Source: Streptomyces sp. Root1304
Lineage (GTDB): Bacteria > Actinomycetota > Actinomycetes > Streptomycetales > Streptomycetaceae
Reading direction: 5' to 3'
NCBI RefSeq assembly: GCF_001426405.1
Contig: NZ_LMEP01000005.1
Coordinates: 10,927 to 74,926, forward strand
Length of the DNA stretch: 64,000 bases
The notes under the pieces are model-generated. The model saw only the letters and a program-made list of their open reading frames with translations, made no database searches and was not told the DNA's origin. The translations under genes were made by a program, and so were the position numbers. Positions 51,199 to 59,614 of this stretch are shown piece by piece. Positions within the stretch are counted from its first letter, which is position 1, and each line of letters begins with the position of its first letter.

Positions 51199-51615
51199 TC
51201 ATGCGGGAAGATCGATCCTCACCTCCACATTTCCCCGGATCGCCTTCGAGTACGGGCAGCGGCCGTGGGCGGCGTCGGCGAGCCGACGTGCCTCGGCGGC
51301 GTCGAGACCCGGCAGTTCCACGGTGAGCACCACCGACAGGTGGAAGCCGCTCTCCTCCTTGTGCAGCGCCACCTCGGCGGTGACCGAGTCGCCCGTGAGC
51401 GCGGTCCGGGACTCGCGCGCCGAGGCCCGGAGCGCGCTGTGGAAGCAGGCGGCGTAGCCGGCGGCGAAGAGCTGCTCGGGGTTGGTCGCGGTGCCGGAGC
51501 CGCCGACGGCCTTCGGGCTCGACAGGGGAAGGTCGAGGAGCCCGTCGGAGGAGCGCACGGCGCCGTTGCGCCCGTCTCCGGTGGAGGCGACCTCGGCGGT
51601 GTAGACGACGGCCAT
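51199..51615 (-). CDS. ohr: Organic hydroperoxide resistance protein (Ohr/OsmC family)
   Basis: 138 aa from ATG 51615. Thiol peroxidase that reduces organic hydroperoxides. The start MAVVYTAEVASTGDGRNGAVRSSDG, the redox cysteines in AACFHSALRASA (C~57) and GRCPYSKAIRGNVEV (C~122), and ATNPEQLFAAGYA are the Ohr signature. Length is normal. No MarR-type OhrR regulator is next to it; the upstream neighbour was probably changed by the IS insertion. Its downstream side faces the IS. Confidence 0.93.
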   Translation of the reverse strand: MAVVYTAEVASTGDGRNGAVRSSDGLLDLPLSSPKAVGGSGTATNPEQLFAAGYAACFHSALRASARESRTALTGDSVTAEVALHKEESGFHLSVVLTVELPGLDAAEARRLADAAHGRCPYSKAIRGNVEVRIDLPA

Positions 51616-51766
51616 TCGTGATGCCTTTCGAGAGCGGAGAAAAGGGAATTCACCCAGTCTCCGGCGCGGCCGAATTCCCGGCGCTACGGATCTCCGCAGT
51701 CCGTTCCGTCGGTGCGCGCTCTAGCGTCAAGGGCATCACAGGCCCATGAATTCAAGGGAGTTGGCC

Positions 51767-52852
51767 ATGGCGGGACCGCTGACCGGAGTGCGCGTACTGG
51801 AATTCGCGGGTTCGGCGCCCACGGCGTTCGTCGGCACCGTCCTGTCCGGTCTCGGCGCCGATGTCGTACGCGTCGACCGGGCGCCCGCCGAAGCGCCCGC
51901 GCCCGACGCCGCGCGCCCCCCGGAGAACCCGCTGTCCCGTGGCCACCGTTCGGTCGCCCTGGACCTCAAGAGCCCGGAGGGCGTCGAGCGGGCCCTCGCG
52001 CTCGCCGAGCACGCCGACATCCTGGTCGAGGGCTTCCGCCCCGGCGTCGCCGACCGCCTCGGCATCGGCCCCGAGGCGGTCCTCGCCCGCAATCCGCGCC
52101 TGGTGTACGGGCGGGTCAGCGGCTGGGGCCAGCGGGGCGAATGGGCCGGACGCGCCGCGCACGACCTCGCGGTCCTGGCCCTGACCGGCGCCCTGGACAC
52201 CGACCCGGCCACCGGGGGCCCGGTGGCGCCCCCGACCGCGTACCTCTCCAGCTTCGCCGGCGGCGCCCACGCCCATGTCCACGCCCTGCTCGCCGCCCTG
52301 CACGAGCGGGAGCGCTCCGGGCGCGGCCAGGTCGTCGACACCGCGCTCGCGGACGGCGCCGCCCTGATCGCCACCCTGATCCACCAGTGGCGGGAGGTCC
52401 CCGGCAACCACACCGTCACCGACGCCCCGCACTACTCGCTGTACCGCGCCGCCGACGGCCGCCACCTCGCGGTCGCCGCCATCGAGCCCCGGCTCTACGC
52501 GAACCTCCTGGAGCAGCTGGGCCTGGCCGGTGCGGAGGAGGTGCCCGACCGGACCGACCCGGCCGCCTGGCCCGCGCTGCGCGCGCTGATCGCGGAGCGT
52601 TTCGCCGCCCGGGACCGCGAGCACTGGGTGAAGGTCTTCGACGCCGTGGACGCCGGAGTGGCCCCGGTCCTGACCCCCGCCGAGGCCGCCCGCCACCACC
52701 AACTCGCCGCCCGTGAGGCCTTCGTGGCCGTCGGGGACAGCGTCCAGCCCGCTCCCGCCTCCCGCTTCGGCCGCACCCCCGCCGACGCCCCGGGCCGCGC
52801 CCCGCTCCCCGGTGAGCACACCGAGGAGGTCCTCGCGGAGTGGCGCGCCTGA
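51767..52852 (+). CDS. CaiB/BaiF family protein, alpha-methylacyl-CoA racemase-like
   Basis: 361 aa from ATG 51767 with AAGGGAG 7-8 bases upstream and a TAGCGT -10-like box at 51722-51727. CaiB fold: GPLTGVRVLEFAGSAPTAF at the start, DLKSPEGVERALALAEHADILVEGFRPGVADRLGIGPEAV, and RVSGWGQRGEWAGRAAHDLAVLALTGAL, where H132-D133 corresponds to the racemase AGHD motif. In racemases a second catalytic Asp occurs in the VGDFGGG loop; here that loop is LSSFAGG (residues 160-166), so the Asp is replaced by Ser. The protein may be a CoA-transferase-like or changed-specificity member. Divergent from the Ohr gene. Confidence 0.82.
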   Translation: MAGPLTGVRVLEFAGSAPTAFVGTVLSGLGADVVRVDRAPAEAPAPDAARPPENPLSRGHRSVALDLKSPEGVERALALAEHADILVEGFRPGVADRLGIGPEAVLARNPRLVYGRVSGWGQRGEWAGRAAHDLAVLALTGALDTDPATGGPVAPPTAYLSSFAGGAHAHVHALLAALHERERSGRGQVVDTALADGAALIATLIHQWREVPGNHTVTDAPHYSLYRAADGRHLAVAAIEPRLYANLLEQLGLAGAEEVPDRTDPAAWPALRALIAERFAARDREHWVKVFDAVDAGVAPVLTPAEAARHHQLAAREAFVAVGDSVQPAPASRFGRTPADAPGRAPLPGEHTEEVLAEWRA

Positions 52853-52871
52853 GGCCCCGGGCCCGCCGGGC

Positions 52872-53516
52872 TCAGGACTCCAGGTAGCGCAGTACGGCCA
52901 GGATGCGACGGCTGTAGCCGTCGGTCCTGTGCAGCTCCAGCTTGTCGAAGACGGCGTTGAGGTACTTCTCGACCGCGCTCAGCGACAGATGGAGCTGCCG
53001 GGCGATGGCCGCGTTGGTGTACCCCTGCGCCAGCACCTCCAGGACCTCCCGCTCGCGCGGGGTGAGCCGGGCCAGCGGGTCCGCGTGCGCGCTGCGGACG
53101 ACCAGCTGCCGTACGACCTCCGGATCGATCGCCGCCCCGCCCGCGTGGACGCGTTCCAGCGCGTCGAGGAACTCCTCCACCTGGGCCACCCGGTCCTTGA
53201 GGAGGTAGCCGACGCGTTCCGCCCCGGCGGTGAGGAGCCGGGCCGCGTAACTCCGCTCGACGTGCTGCGAGAGGACCAGCACCCCGGTCTCCGGCAGCCG
53301 CTCCCGGATCTCCACGGCGGCCCGCAGCCCCTCGTCGGTGTGCGTCGGCGGCATCCGGATGTCGACGACCACGACGTCCGGCCGCCGCGCCTCCACCTCC
53401 GCGACCAGGGTCGTCGCGTCGCCGAGCGCCGTGAGCACCTCGTGGCCCTCCTCGACGAGCAGCCGGACGAGACCCTCCCGCAGCAGGGTCGAGTCCTCGG
53501 CCAGGATCACACGCAC
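52872..53516 (-). CDS. NarL/LuxR-type response regulator
   Basis: 214 aa from GTG 53516 (VRVILAEDSTLLREGLVRLL), overlapping the kinase 3' end by 10 bases. Receiver: acidic E7-D8, phospho-acceptor D52 in VVVVDIRMPP, conserved LSQHVE and K near 105 (GYLLKDRV). LuxR-type HTH residues ~148-205 (LTPREREVLEVLAQGYTNAAIARQLHLSLSAVEKYLNAVFDKLEL). Paired with the overlapping sensor kinase; targets unknown. Confidence 0.92.
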   Translation of the reverse strand: MRVILAEDSTLLREGLVRLLVEEGHEVLTALGDATTLVAEVEARRPDVVVVDIRMPPTHTDEGLRAAVEIRERLPETGVLVLSQHVERSYAARLLTAGAERVGYLLKDRVAQVEEFLDALERVHAGGAAIDPEVVRQLVVRSAHADPLARLTPREREVLEVLAQGYTNAAIARQLHLSLSAVEKYLNAVFDKLELHRTDGYSRRILAVLRYLES

Positions 53517-54703
53517 GGCAGCTCCGCCACGAGAGTGGTGGGTCCCCCGACGGGGCTGTCGACGCGCAGCACCCCGTCGAGCGCGGCGACCCGGCTGCGC
53601 AGCCCGGTCAGCCCGCCGCCCGAGGGGTCCGCGCCGCCGGTGCCGTCGTCCTCCACCCGTACGGTCAGGAGTGCGCCGGTCCGGGTCAGCCGGACGGCGA
53701 CGGCCGAGGCGGAGGAGTGCTTGGCGGCGTTGGTGACGGCCTCGGAGACGACGAAGTAGGCGGCCGTCTCCACCGGCCGGGGCAGTGGCGCGTCCCCGAT
53801 CTCGAAGCGCACCCGCAGCGGGATCGCGCAGCGCTGCGCGACCCCGCCGAGCGCCTCTTCCAGCCCCAGGCTGTCGAGCGCCGACGGGTACACCCGCCAG
53901 GCCACGTCCCGCAGTTCGGCCAGCACGTCCTGGGCCTCCTGGTGCGCCTGGAGCAGCAGGACGCCGGTCAGCTCGGGGTCGCGGTCCCGCTCGCGGCCGC
54001 GCCGGGCGCGGCCGAGGAGCATCGCCAGGGCCACCAGGCGCTGCTGCACGCCGTCGTGGAGGTCCCGTTCGATGCGGCGCCGCTCGGCGTCGACGGCCTG
54101 GACCATCTGGGCCCGGCTGACGGCGAGTTCGGTGATCCGGCGCCGCAGCAGCTCGGCCTCGGAGGGCCCGAAGAAGGCGCGGGCGAGCCGGGCGTCCAGG
54201 GCGGTCAGCGCGTACAGGCCCTGGACGTCGAGGAAGAGCAGCACCCCGCCGAGCAGCAGCTGGGTGAGCAGTTCGTCCCAGCCGAGCGTGCCGCGCACCA
54301 CGCCCCGGGCGAGCAGCCCGGCGAGGACGGCACCGAAGGCGAGGAGCCCGAGGACGACCCCGCAGACCAGGCCCGTCCAGCTCCGCGCGGCCAGATAGCG
54401 CAGCAGCCGCAGGTCGGAGACCTCGTACGCGCCGGGCACCCGCTCCTCGGGGAAGCGGTCGCCGAAGAAGACCGCGCGGCGGCCCCGCTCCACGGCGGCC
54501 AGCCGCCGGGCGCCGGCCACCAGGACCTCCCGGGCGTACGCACGGGTCCGGGGCCACAGCAGGAAGGCGCCGAGGGCCGCCCCCGCGACCAGGAAGTACC
54601 CGGCGCCGAGGAGGGCGGTCAGGCACCCGAGGAGGACGCCGGCGGACCGGCGGATCGCCAAGTGGGCCACCGCGCCGCCCTGTTCGTCCCCTCGCACGGT
54701 CAC
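53507..54703 (-). CDS. Sensor histidine kinase (HisKA_3 type)
   Basis: 398 aa from GTG 54703; a GTG two codons later (54697) is equally good. Hydrophobic segments near residues 18-48 (two close helices) and 105-135, 138-160 flank a region of unknown sensing function with the actinobacterial sensor fold (DUF4118-unlike, four helices). HisKA_3 dimerisation region ERRRIERDLHDGVQQRLVALAMLLGRAR with H216. HATPase region has VSEAVTNAAKHSSASAVAVRL (N-box), EDDGTGGADPSGGGLTGLRSRVAALDG (G boxes). The motifs are complete. Transcribed before its response regulator, 10-base overlap. Confidence 0.9.
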   Translation of the reverse strand: MTVRGDEQGGAVAHLAIRRSAGVLLGCLTALLGAGYFLVAGAALGAFLLWPRTRAYAREVLVAGARRLAAVERGRRAVFFGDRFPEERVPGAYEVSDLRLLRYLAARSWTGLVCGVVLGLLAFGAVLAGLLARGVVRGTLGWDELLTQLLLGGVLLFLDVQGLYALTALDARLARAFFGPSEAELLRRRITELAVSRAQMVQAVDAERRRIERDLHDGVQQRLVALAMLLGRARRGRERDRDPELTGVLLLQAHQEAQDVLAELRDVAWRVYPSALDSLGLEEALGGVAQRCAIPLRVRFEIGDAPLPRPVETAAYFVVSEAVTNAAKHSSASAVAVRLTRTGALLTVRVEDDGTGGADPSGGGLTGLRSRVAALDGVLRVDSPVGGPTTLVAELPCV

Positions 54704-54765
54704 CGAGCCTAGCGGGTGCGCCCGCTCCGGCCCCGCGACGTACGGTCCGGGGGTCCGCCCGCCGG

Positions 54766-55461
54766 TCACGAGGTGCGGCGGTGCTGGGCGCGCCCGCGCC
54801 CCCGGAGCCGTACCGCGAGGAAGGCGGCCAGGGCGAGGACGGCGAGCACCAGCACGGCCTTGGACAGCACGCCCACGTACCCCTCGACCACGTCCCAGCC
54901 GTCGCCGAGCCAGTAACCGGCCATCACGAGCACGCTGTTCCAGATCAGGCTGCCCAGGGTGGTGAGCAGCAGGAAGACCGGCATCGGCATCCGCTCCACC
55001 CCGGCGGGCACCGAGATCAGGCTGCGGAAGATCGGCACCATCCGGCCCAGGAACACCGCCCTCGTGCCGTGCCGGGCGAACCACCTCTCGGTGCGCTCCA
55101 GATCGGACACCTTCACCAGGGGCAGCCGCGCCCAGATCGCGTGCATCCGCTGCCGTCCGAACAGCCCGCCGATCCCGTACAGCGCGACGGCCCCGACGAC
55201 CGAGCCCAGCGTCGTCCAGAACAGTGCCGAGGCCAGGCTGAGCACGCCCTGCCCGGCGGCGAAGCCGGTGAGCGGCAGGATCACCTCGCTGGGCAGCGGA
55301 GGGAAGAGGTTCTCCAGCGCGATGGCGAGTCCCGCGCCGGGCCCGCCCATCGTGTCGACGAGCCCGGCGGCCCATCCGGCGACCCCGCCGGCGGGTTCCT
55401 GGGCGGCCAGGGGCAGGGGTGAGGAGATGAGGGCCGACGAGGTCAGGGTCGTCAGGGGCAC
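54766..55461 (-). CDS. DedA-family membrane protein
   Basis: 231 aa from GTG 55461. Family features: LENLFPPLPSEVILPLTGFAAGQG near residues 50-73 (E-x3-PxPxE motif), FGRQRMHAIWARLPLVKVSDLERTERWFARHGTRAVFLGRMVPIFRSLISVPAGVERMPMPVFLLLTTLGSLIWN near 100-175 with the conserved RxxPxxR-type sequence (GRMVPIFRSLISVPAG). DedA proteins are proton-dependent phospholipid/undecaprenyl-phosphate flippases or homologues in other bacteria. About five hydrophobic segments. Same orientation as the kinase but 62 bases upstream of it. Confidence 0.92.
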   Translation of the reverse strand: MPLTTLTSSALISSPLPLAAQEPAGGVAGWAAGLVDTMGGPGAGLAIALENLFPPLPSEVILPLTGFAAGQGVLSLASALFWTTLGSVVGAVALYGIGGLFGRQRMHAIWARLPLVKVSDLERTERWFARHGTRAVFLGRMVPIFRSLISVPAGVERMPMPVFLLLTTLGSLIWNSVLVMAGYWLGDGWDVVEGYVGVLSKAVLVLAVLALAAFLAVRLRGRGRAQHRRTS

Positions 55462-55611
55462 GGCGGGTTCTCCCGGTCTCGGAGGGCGGCGGCCGGGCGG
55501 CTCGCCGGCACCCCCTCAACCTAGGAAGGCCAGGTCGGCGCCGGTACGCGGCTTCCCTCCCGCCGACCCTGCGGAAAACCGCAGGGTCGGCCCCGCCCCC
55601 CGGGTCTCCCC

Positions 55612-56364
55612 TCAGCCCGTCGGCGCCCCCCGGTGCCGTTCGAGCGGGGTCGTCGTGGAGGAGTTCGTCACGCTGAAGGTGACGCTGCCGGGGCGGTAGC
55701 GGTCGTCGGTCCACTCGATGGGCCGCCCCGACTGGTCGCAGCTCACGTGCCGTTGGCGCAGCAGCGGGCTGCCCCGCCGGATGTGCAGCAGCTCCGCGTC
55801 CCGGGAGCCCGCCGCCACCGCGTCGATGAGGTGTTCCCCGTACTGGGCGACGATGCCCGCCTCCTGGGCGATGCTCTCCATGATCGAGACGCAGTCCTCG
55901 GGCAGCGCCTCGACGGCCGCCGCCGCCCAGTCGGCGTACGCGGTCCGCTCGATCATCGCCGGCTCCCCTTCGAGGCGGCGCAGCCGCAGCACGTGCAGGA
56001 CCTCGCTCTCCGCCGGGACGGCGAGCCGCCGCGCCTCCTCGGGCGTGGCCGTCCGCCGTGAGCGCAGCAGGATCCGGCTGGTCACCCGCAGGCCCATGCC
56101 GTGCGCCCACTGGGCGAAGCTGTTCAGCTCGGCGAAGCTGTGCCGGCGCTCCTGGCGCAGGACGATGCGGCGGGCTCCCTGGCGCGAGCCGACGAGGCCC
56201 TCGGACTCCAGGACGGCGACCGCCTGCCGGACCGTCCCCCGGGAGGCCGACCAGCGGGCCACCAGCTCGGCCTCGGAGGGCAGTTGCGCTCCCACGGCGT
56301 ACTCGCCTTCGAGTATCGCCTGCCGGACGGCCTCGGCGATCTCCAGATAGCGTGCCGTCCCCAC
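55612..56364 (-). CDS. GntR-family regulator with UTRA ligand domain
   Basis: 250 aa from GTG 56364 (VGTARYLEIAEAVRQAI); the 13 codons upstream to 56403 are rejected. Winged-helix residues 1-70: ARYLEIAEAVRQAILEGEYAVGAQLPSEAELVARWSASRGTVRQAVAVLESEGLV with the S-E-A-x-L and R-x-T-x-R-x-A motifs. UTRA domain from ~85: SRILLRSRRTATPEEARRLAVPAESEVLHVLRLRRLEGEPAMIERTAYADW and LIDAVAAGSRDAELLHIRRGSPLLRQRHVSCDQSGRPIEWTDDRYRPG. UTRA regulators of this type (HutC/PhnF) respond to small metabolites. Divergent from an ABC importer operon across 263 bases, so it probably controls it. Confidence 0.9.
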   Translation of the reverse strand: MGTARYLEIAEAVRQAILEGEYAVGAQLPSEAELVARWSASRGTVRQAVAVLESEGLVGSRQGARRIVLRQERRHSFAELNSFAQWAHGMGLRVTSRILLRSRRTATPEEARRLAVPAESEVLHVLRLRRLEGEPAMIERTAYADWAAAAVEALPEDCVSIMESIAQEAGIVAQYGEHLIDAVAAGSRDAELLHIRRGSPLLRQRHVSCDQSGRPIEWTDDRYRPGSVTFSVTNSSTTTPLERHRGAPTG

Positions 56365-56585
56365 GTGCCCCTCTTCCGTCCGTTCCTGTGCGCAGCCGGT
56401 CACCCTGGGTTTCCGGCCGAAGGTTCACTGTAACCCTGCGAGGTGGCGATCGGTCCACTTTCGGGCAGGGTCAACTCCCCGGCGTTCACCAGGGGTTCAC
56501 GCGCTCCGGGTCTTCGCGCACTCCTCCCCGGGTGGTCATGTCCCGTTCATCTTCGCGTCGCGGGACACGGGCGAACTGGAGCCCA

Positions 56586-56601
56586 ACTTGTTCAGACAAG
56601 T
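56586..56601 (+). promoter_or_regulatory. Candidate GntR operator upstream of the ABC operon
   Basis: ACTTGT-TCAG-ACAAGT, perfect 6-bp arms, ends 26 bases before the substrate-binding protein start, where it would overlap the promoter -10 or the transcription start. A weaker GGTT-N6-AACC repeat lies near 56424-56437. Both are in the divergent GntR-ABC region. Confidence 0.5.
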
Positions 56602-56627
56602 GCCACCCTCTCGCTCCAGGAGTGACC

Positions 56628-57782
56628 GTGCCCAGACCTTCCGGCCGTCGTGCCGCCGCCCTGCTCGGCGCCGCCGTCCTCACCACCCTCACCGCCGCCT
56701 GCGGCGCGGCGCCCGACGGCCCGGCCGCCGGCGCCTCCGGGGCCGAGGCCGCCAAGGCCACCTCCGCGAGCGCCTTCGGAGGGATGAAGGAGCTGGTCGC
56801 GGCCGCCGAGAAGGAGGGCGCGCTGCACGTCATCGCCCTGCCGCCGGACTGGGCCAACTACGGCGAGATCATCAAGGCCTTCCAGGCCAAGTACCCCAAG
56901 ATCAAGATCCAGAGCGAGAACCCGGACGCCGCCAGCGCCGACGAGATCGCCGCCGTGAAGTCCCGCAAGGGCCAGGACCGCGCCCCCGACGTCCTCGACC
57001 TGGGCATCGCCTTCGCCCGCAGCGGCGCCGAGGAAGGCCTCTTCGCCCCGTACAAGGTCGAGGCCTGGGACAAGATCCCCGCCGCGCAGAAGGACGCCGA
57101 CGGCCGCTGGTACAACGACTACGGCGGCTACGTCTCCATCGGCTGCGACGCCAAGCGCATCCCGAACTGCCCGCAGACCTTCGCGGACCTCCTCAAGCCC
57201 GAGTACAAGGGCAAGGTCGCCCTCAACGGCAACCCCACCAAGTCCGGCTCCGCCTTCGGCGGCGTCTACGCGGCGGCCCTCGCCAACAAGGGCTCCTTCG
57301 GCGACATCCAGCCCGGCATCGACTTCTTCGGCAAGCTGAGGAAGAGCGGCAACTTCATCCCCGTCGAGTCCACCCCGGCCACGGTCGAGAAGGGCGAGAC
57401 GCCCATCTCCATCGACTGGGACTACCTCAACGCCGGTTACGCCGACCAGTTCGCCTCCAAGGGCGTCGACTGGAAGGTCGCCGTCCCCACCGACGGCGTC
57501 TACGCCCAGTTCTACTCGCAGGCCGTCAACAAGGACGCCCCGCACCCGGCGGCCGCCCGCCTGTGGATGGAGTTCCTCTACAGTGCCGAGGGCCAGAACC
57601 TCTGGCTCAAGGGGTACGCCCGCCCGGTCCTGCTGCCCGCGATGACCGCCGACGGCACCGCCGACAAGTCCTTCGTCACCAAGCTCCCCGAGGTCGAGGG
57701 CACCCCCGCCTTCCCGGCCTCCGCCGAGCTCGACAAGGCCAAGGCCACCCTCGCCGAGAAGTGGGACAAGGCCGTCTCCTGA
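56628..57782 (+). CDS. ABC transporter substrate-binding lipoprotein (Fe3+/2-aminoethylphosphonate type)
   Basis: 384 aa from GTG 56628, with AGGAG 6-7 bases upstream. Signal peptide with lipobox LTAACG (Cys ~24). Family 1/PotD-like extracellular domain: GMKELVAAAEKEGALHVIALPPDWANYGEIIKAFQAKYPKIKI near residues 45-88, SADEIAAVKSRKGQDRAPDVLDLGIAFA, YVSIGCDAKRIPNCPQTFADLLKPEYKGKVALNGNPTKSGSAFGGVYAAAL near 165-215, ISIDWDYLNAGY. The organisation with two permeases, an ATPase and a GntR/UTRA regulator resembles aminoethylphosphonate or polyamine/iron importers. Ligand not determinable from sequence. Its stop overlaps the next start (TGATG). Confidence 0.87.
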   Translation: MPRPSGRRAAALLGAAVLTTLTAACGAAPDGPAAGASGAEAAKATSASAFGGMKELVAAAEKEGALHVIALPPDWANYGEIIKAFQAKYPKIKIQSENPDAASADEIAAVKSRKGQDRAPDVLDLGIAFARSGAEEGLFAPYKVEAWDKIPAAQKDADGRWYNDYGGYVSIGCDAKRIPNCPQTFADLLKPEYKGKVALNGNPTKSGSAFGGVYAAALANKGSFGDIQPGIDFFGKLRKSGNFIPVESTPATVEKGETPISIDWDYLNAGYADQFASKGVDWKVAVPTDGVYAQFYSQAVNKDAPHPAAARLWMEFLYSAEGQNLWLKGYARPVLLPAMTADGTADKSFVTKLPEVEGTPAFPASAELDKAKATLAEKWDKAVS

Positions 57783-58696
57783 TGACCGCATCCCTCACCC
57801 CCCACGCGGGGACGGGAACCGCCGGCGGCACCCGCCGCCGGCGGCGCGGCCCGCGCACCTGGCCGGCCGTCCTCCCGCTCCTCCTCTTCACCGGCGTCTT
57901 CTTCGGCCTCCCGCTCGCCGCGCTCCTCATCGGCGCGGTGACCCGGACGGCCCCCGCCACCGCCGGCGCCGCCGCCACCACGTCCCTCACCGGTGACCAC
58001 CTGGCGCTCTCGCTCCGGGGCCCGTACCTCGGCTCGCTGATCGGCAGCGTCCAGCTCTCCGCGCTCACCGCCCTGATCGGCGGCGTCCTCGGTGTTCTGG
58101 TCGCCCAGGCCGTGGTCACCTCCCGGTCCCAGGCCCTGCGCAGCGCGACCCTCACCGCCTCCGGCGTCCTCGCCAACTTCGGCGGCGTGCCCCTCGCGTT
58201 CGCCTTCATCGCCACCCTCGGCATCTCCGGCGTCGTCACCCAGCTCGGCGACCTCGGAGCCCTCGGCTGGGACCTGTACTCCTTCACCGGCCTGACCGTG
58301 GTCTATCTGTACTTCCTGATCCCGCTCATGGTCCTGGTCACCGTCCCTGCCCTCGACGGCCTGCGCCCCCAGTGGCGCGAGGCCGCCCGCAACGCGGGAG
58401 CCACCCCCTGGCAGTTCTGGCGCCACGTCGGCCTGCCCGTGCTCGCCCCCTCCCTCCTCGGCGGCCTCGTCCTGCTCTTCGGCACCGCCTTCGCCGCGCA
58501 CGCCACGGCCGCCGCCCTGGTCGGAGGATCGGTCCCGCTGGTCACCCTGAAGATCGCGGACGCCCTCTCCGGCAACGTCCTCACCGGCCAGGAGAACGTG
58601 GCGCTCGCCCTGGGCCTCGACATGATCCTGGTCGCCGCCCTGGTGATGGCCGTCTACCTGCCCCTGACGCGACGGAGCGCCCGATGGCTGCGATGA
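57782..58696 (+). CDS. ABC transporter permease (subunit 1)
   Basis: 304 aa from ATG 57782, overlapping the previous stop by one base. An Arg-rich N-terminus is followed by about six hydrophobic helices; the EAA-type loop is ALDGLRPQWREAARNAGATPWQFWRHVGLPVLAPSL near residues 190-225 (E-A-A-x3-G). This is a PotB/ThiP-like permease of the same operon. Confidence 0.9.
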   Translation: MTASLTPHAGTGTAGGTRRRRRGPRTWPAVLPLLLFTGVFFGLPLAALLIGAVTRTAPATAGAAATTSLTGDHLALSLRGPYLGSLIGSVQLSALTALIGGVLGVLVAQAVVTSRSQALRSATLTASGVLANFGGVPLAFAFIATLGISGVVTQLGDLGALGWDLYSFTGLTVVYLYFLIPLMVLVTVPALDGLRPQWREAARNAGATPWQFWRHVGLPVLAPSLLGGLVLLFGTAFAAHATAAALVGGSVPLVTLKIADALSGNVLTGQENVALALGLDMILVAALVMAVYLPLTRRSARWLR

Positions 58697-59613
58697 CCCC
58701 GAGCACCGCGGACGCCGCCCCGGCGGCGCCCGCCCCCGCGCCCTCGGCCGCGGAGCCCCACGCCGAAGGGAAGGCCCGGACGCGCCGCCGGCCGCGGCCC
58801 CGGATCTGGCGCGGACTCGTCCTCGCCCTCGCGGGCGCGTACTTCCTGCTGCCGCTCCTCGCCTCGTTCGTCTTCACCGTGCACGTGCCCGGCCAGGGCG
58901 TGTCCTTCGACGCGTACACCCAGCTGATCGGCGCCGAGGGCTTCACCGAGAGCCTGCTGCTCTCCCTCGGCCTGGCCGCCGCCACCATCGTCCTTTCGCT
59001 GCTGCTCGTGGTGCCCGCGCTGATCGCCGTACGGATCGGCTCGCCGCGGCTGCGGCCGGTCGTCGAGGTGGTCTGCATGCTGCCCCTCGTCGTCCCGCCC
59101 ATCGCGCTGGTCACCGGCATCACCACGGTGCTCCGCTGGGGACCCGAACACCTGTCGCGCACCCCGCTGTACCGGACGTTCATCGCGGTGCAGGACGAGT
59201 CGTTCCCGGTCGTCCTGGTCCTCGCGTACACCGTGCTCGCGCTGCCGTTCGTCCACCGCTCGCTCGACGCCGGACTGCGCGCCATCGACGTACCGACCCT
59301 GGTGGAGGCCGCCCGCAGCTGCGGCGCCACCTGGACCCACACCGTCCTGCGGGTCCTGCTGCCCAATCTGCGCGCCTCCCTCGCCGGGGCCGCCTTCCTC
59401 ACCCTCGCCCTCGTCCTCGGCGAGTTCACCATCGCCTCGCTGCTCGGCTTCCGGCCCTTCGCCGTCTGGATCGTGTCGATCTCCGGCTCCCACGCCCGGA
59501 TGTCCGTCGCGGTCTCCATCCTCAGCCTCGTCATCACCTGGGTGCTGCTCCTCGTGCTGTCCCGCGCGGGAACGGCCAACGGCGCCTCGGCACCCTCCCG
59601 TAAGGAGTCCTGA
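58684..59613 (+). CDS. ABC transporter permease (subunit 2)
   Basis: 309 aa from ATG 58684, overlapping the preceding gene by 13 bases. Residues 1-40 are a Pro/Ala-rich, basic tail; six helices follow. EAA loop: DAGLRAIDVPTLVEAARSCGATWTHTVLRVLLPNLRASL near residues 195-232. Pairs with subunit 1 to form the translocation pore. The start is 1 base before the ATPase start region's gap. Confidence 0.9.
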   Translation: MAAMTPSTADAAPAAPAPAPSAAEPHAEGKARTRRRPRPRIWRGLVLALAGAYFLLPLLASFVFTVHVPGQGVSFDAYTQLIGAEGFTESLLLSLGLAAATIVLSLLLVVPALIAVRIGSPRLRPVVEVVCMLPLVVPPIALVTGITTVLRWGPEHLSRTPLYRTFIAVQDESFPVVLVLAYTVLALPFVHRSLDAGLRAIDVPTLVEAARSCGATWTHTVLRVLLPNLRASLAGAAFLTLALVLGEFTIASLLGFRPFAVWIVSISGSHARMSVAVSILSLVITWVLLLVLSRAGTANGASAPSRKES

Positions 59614-59614
59614 C

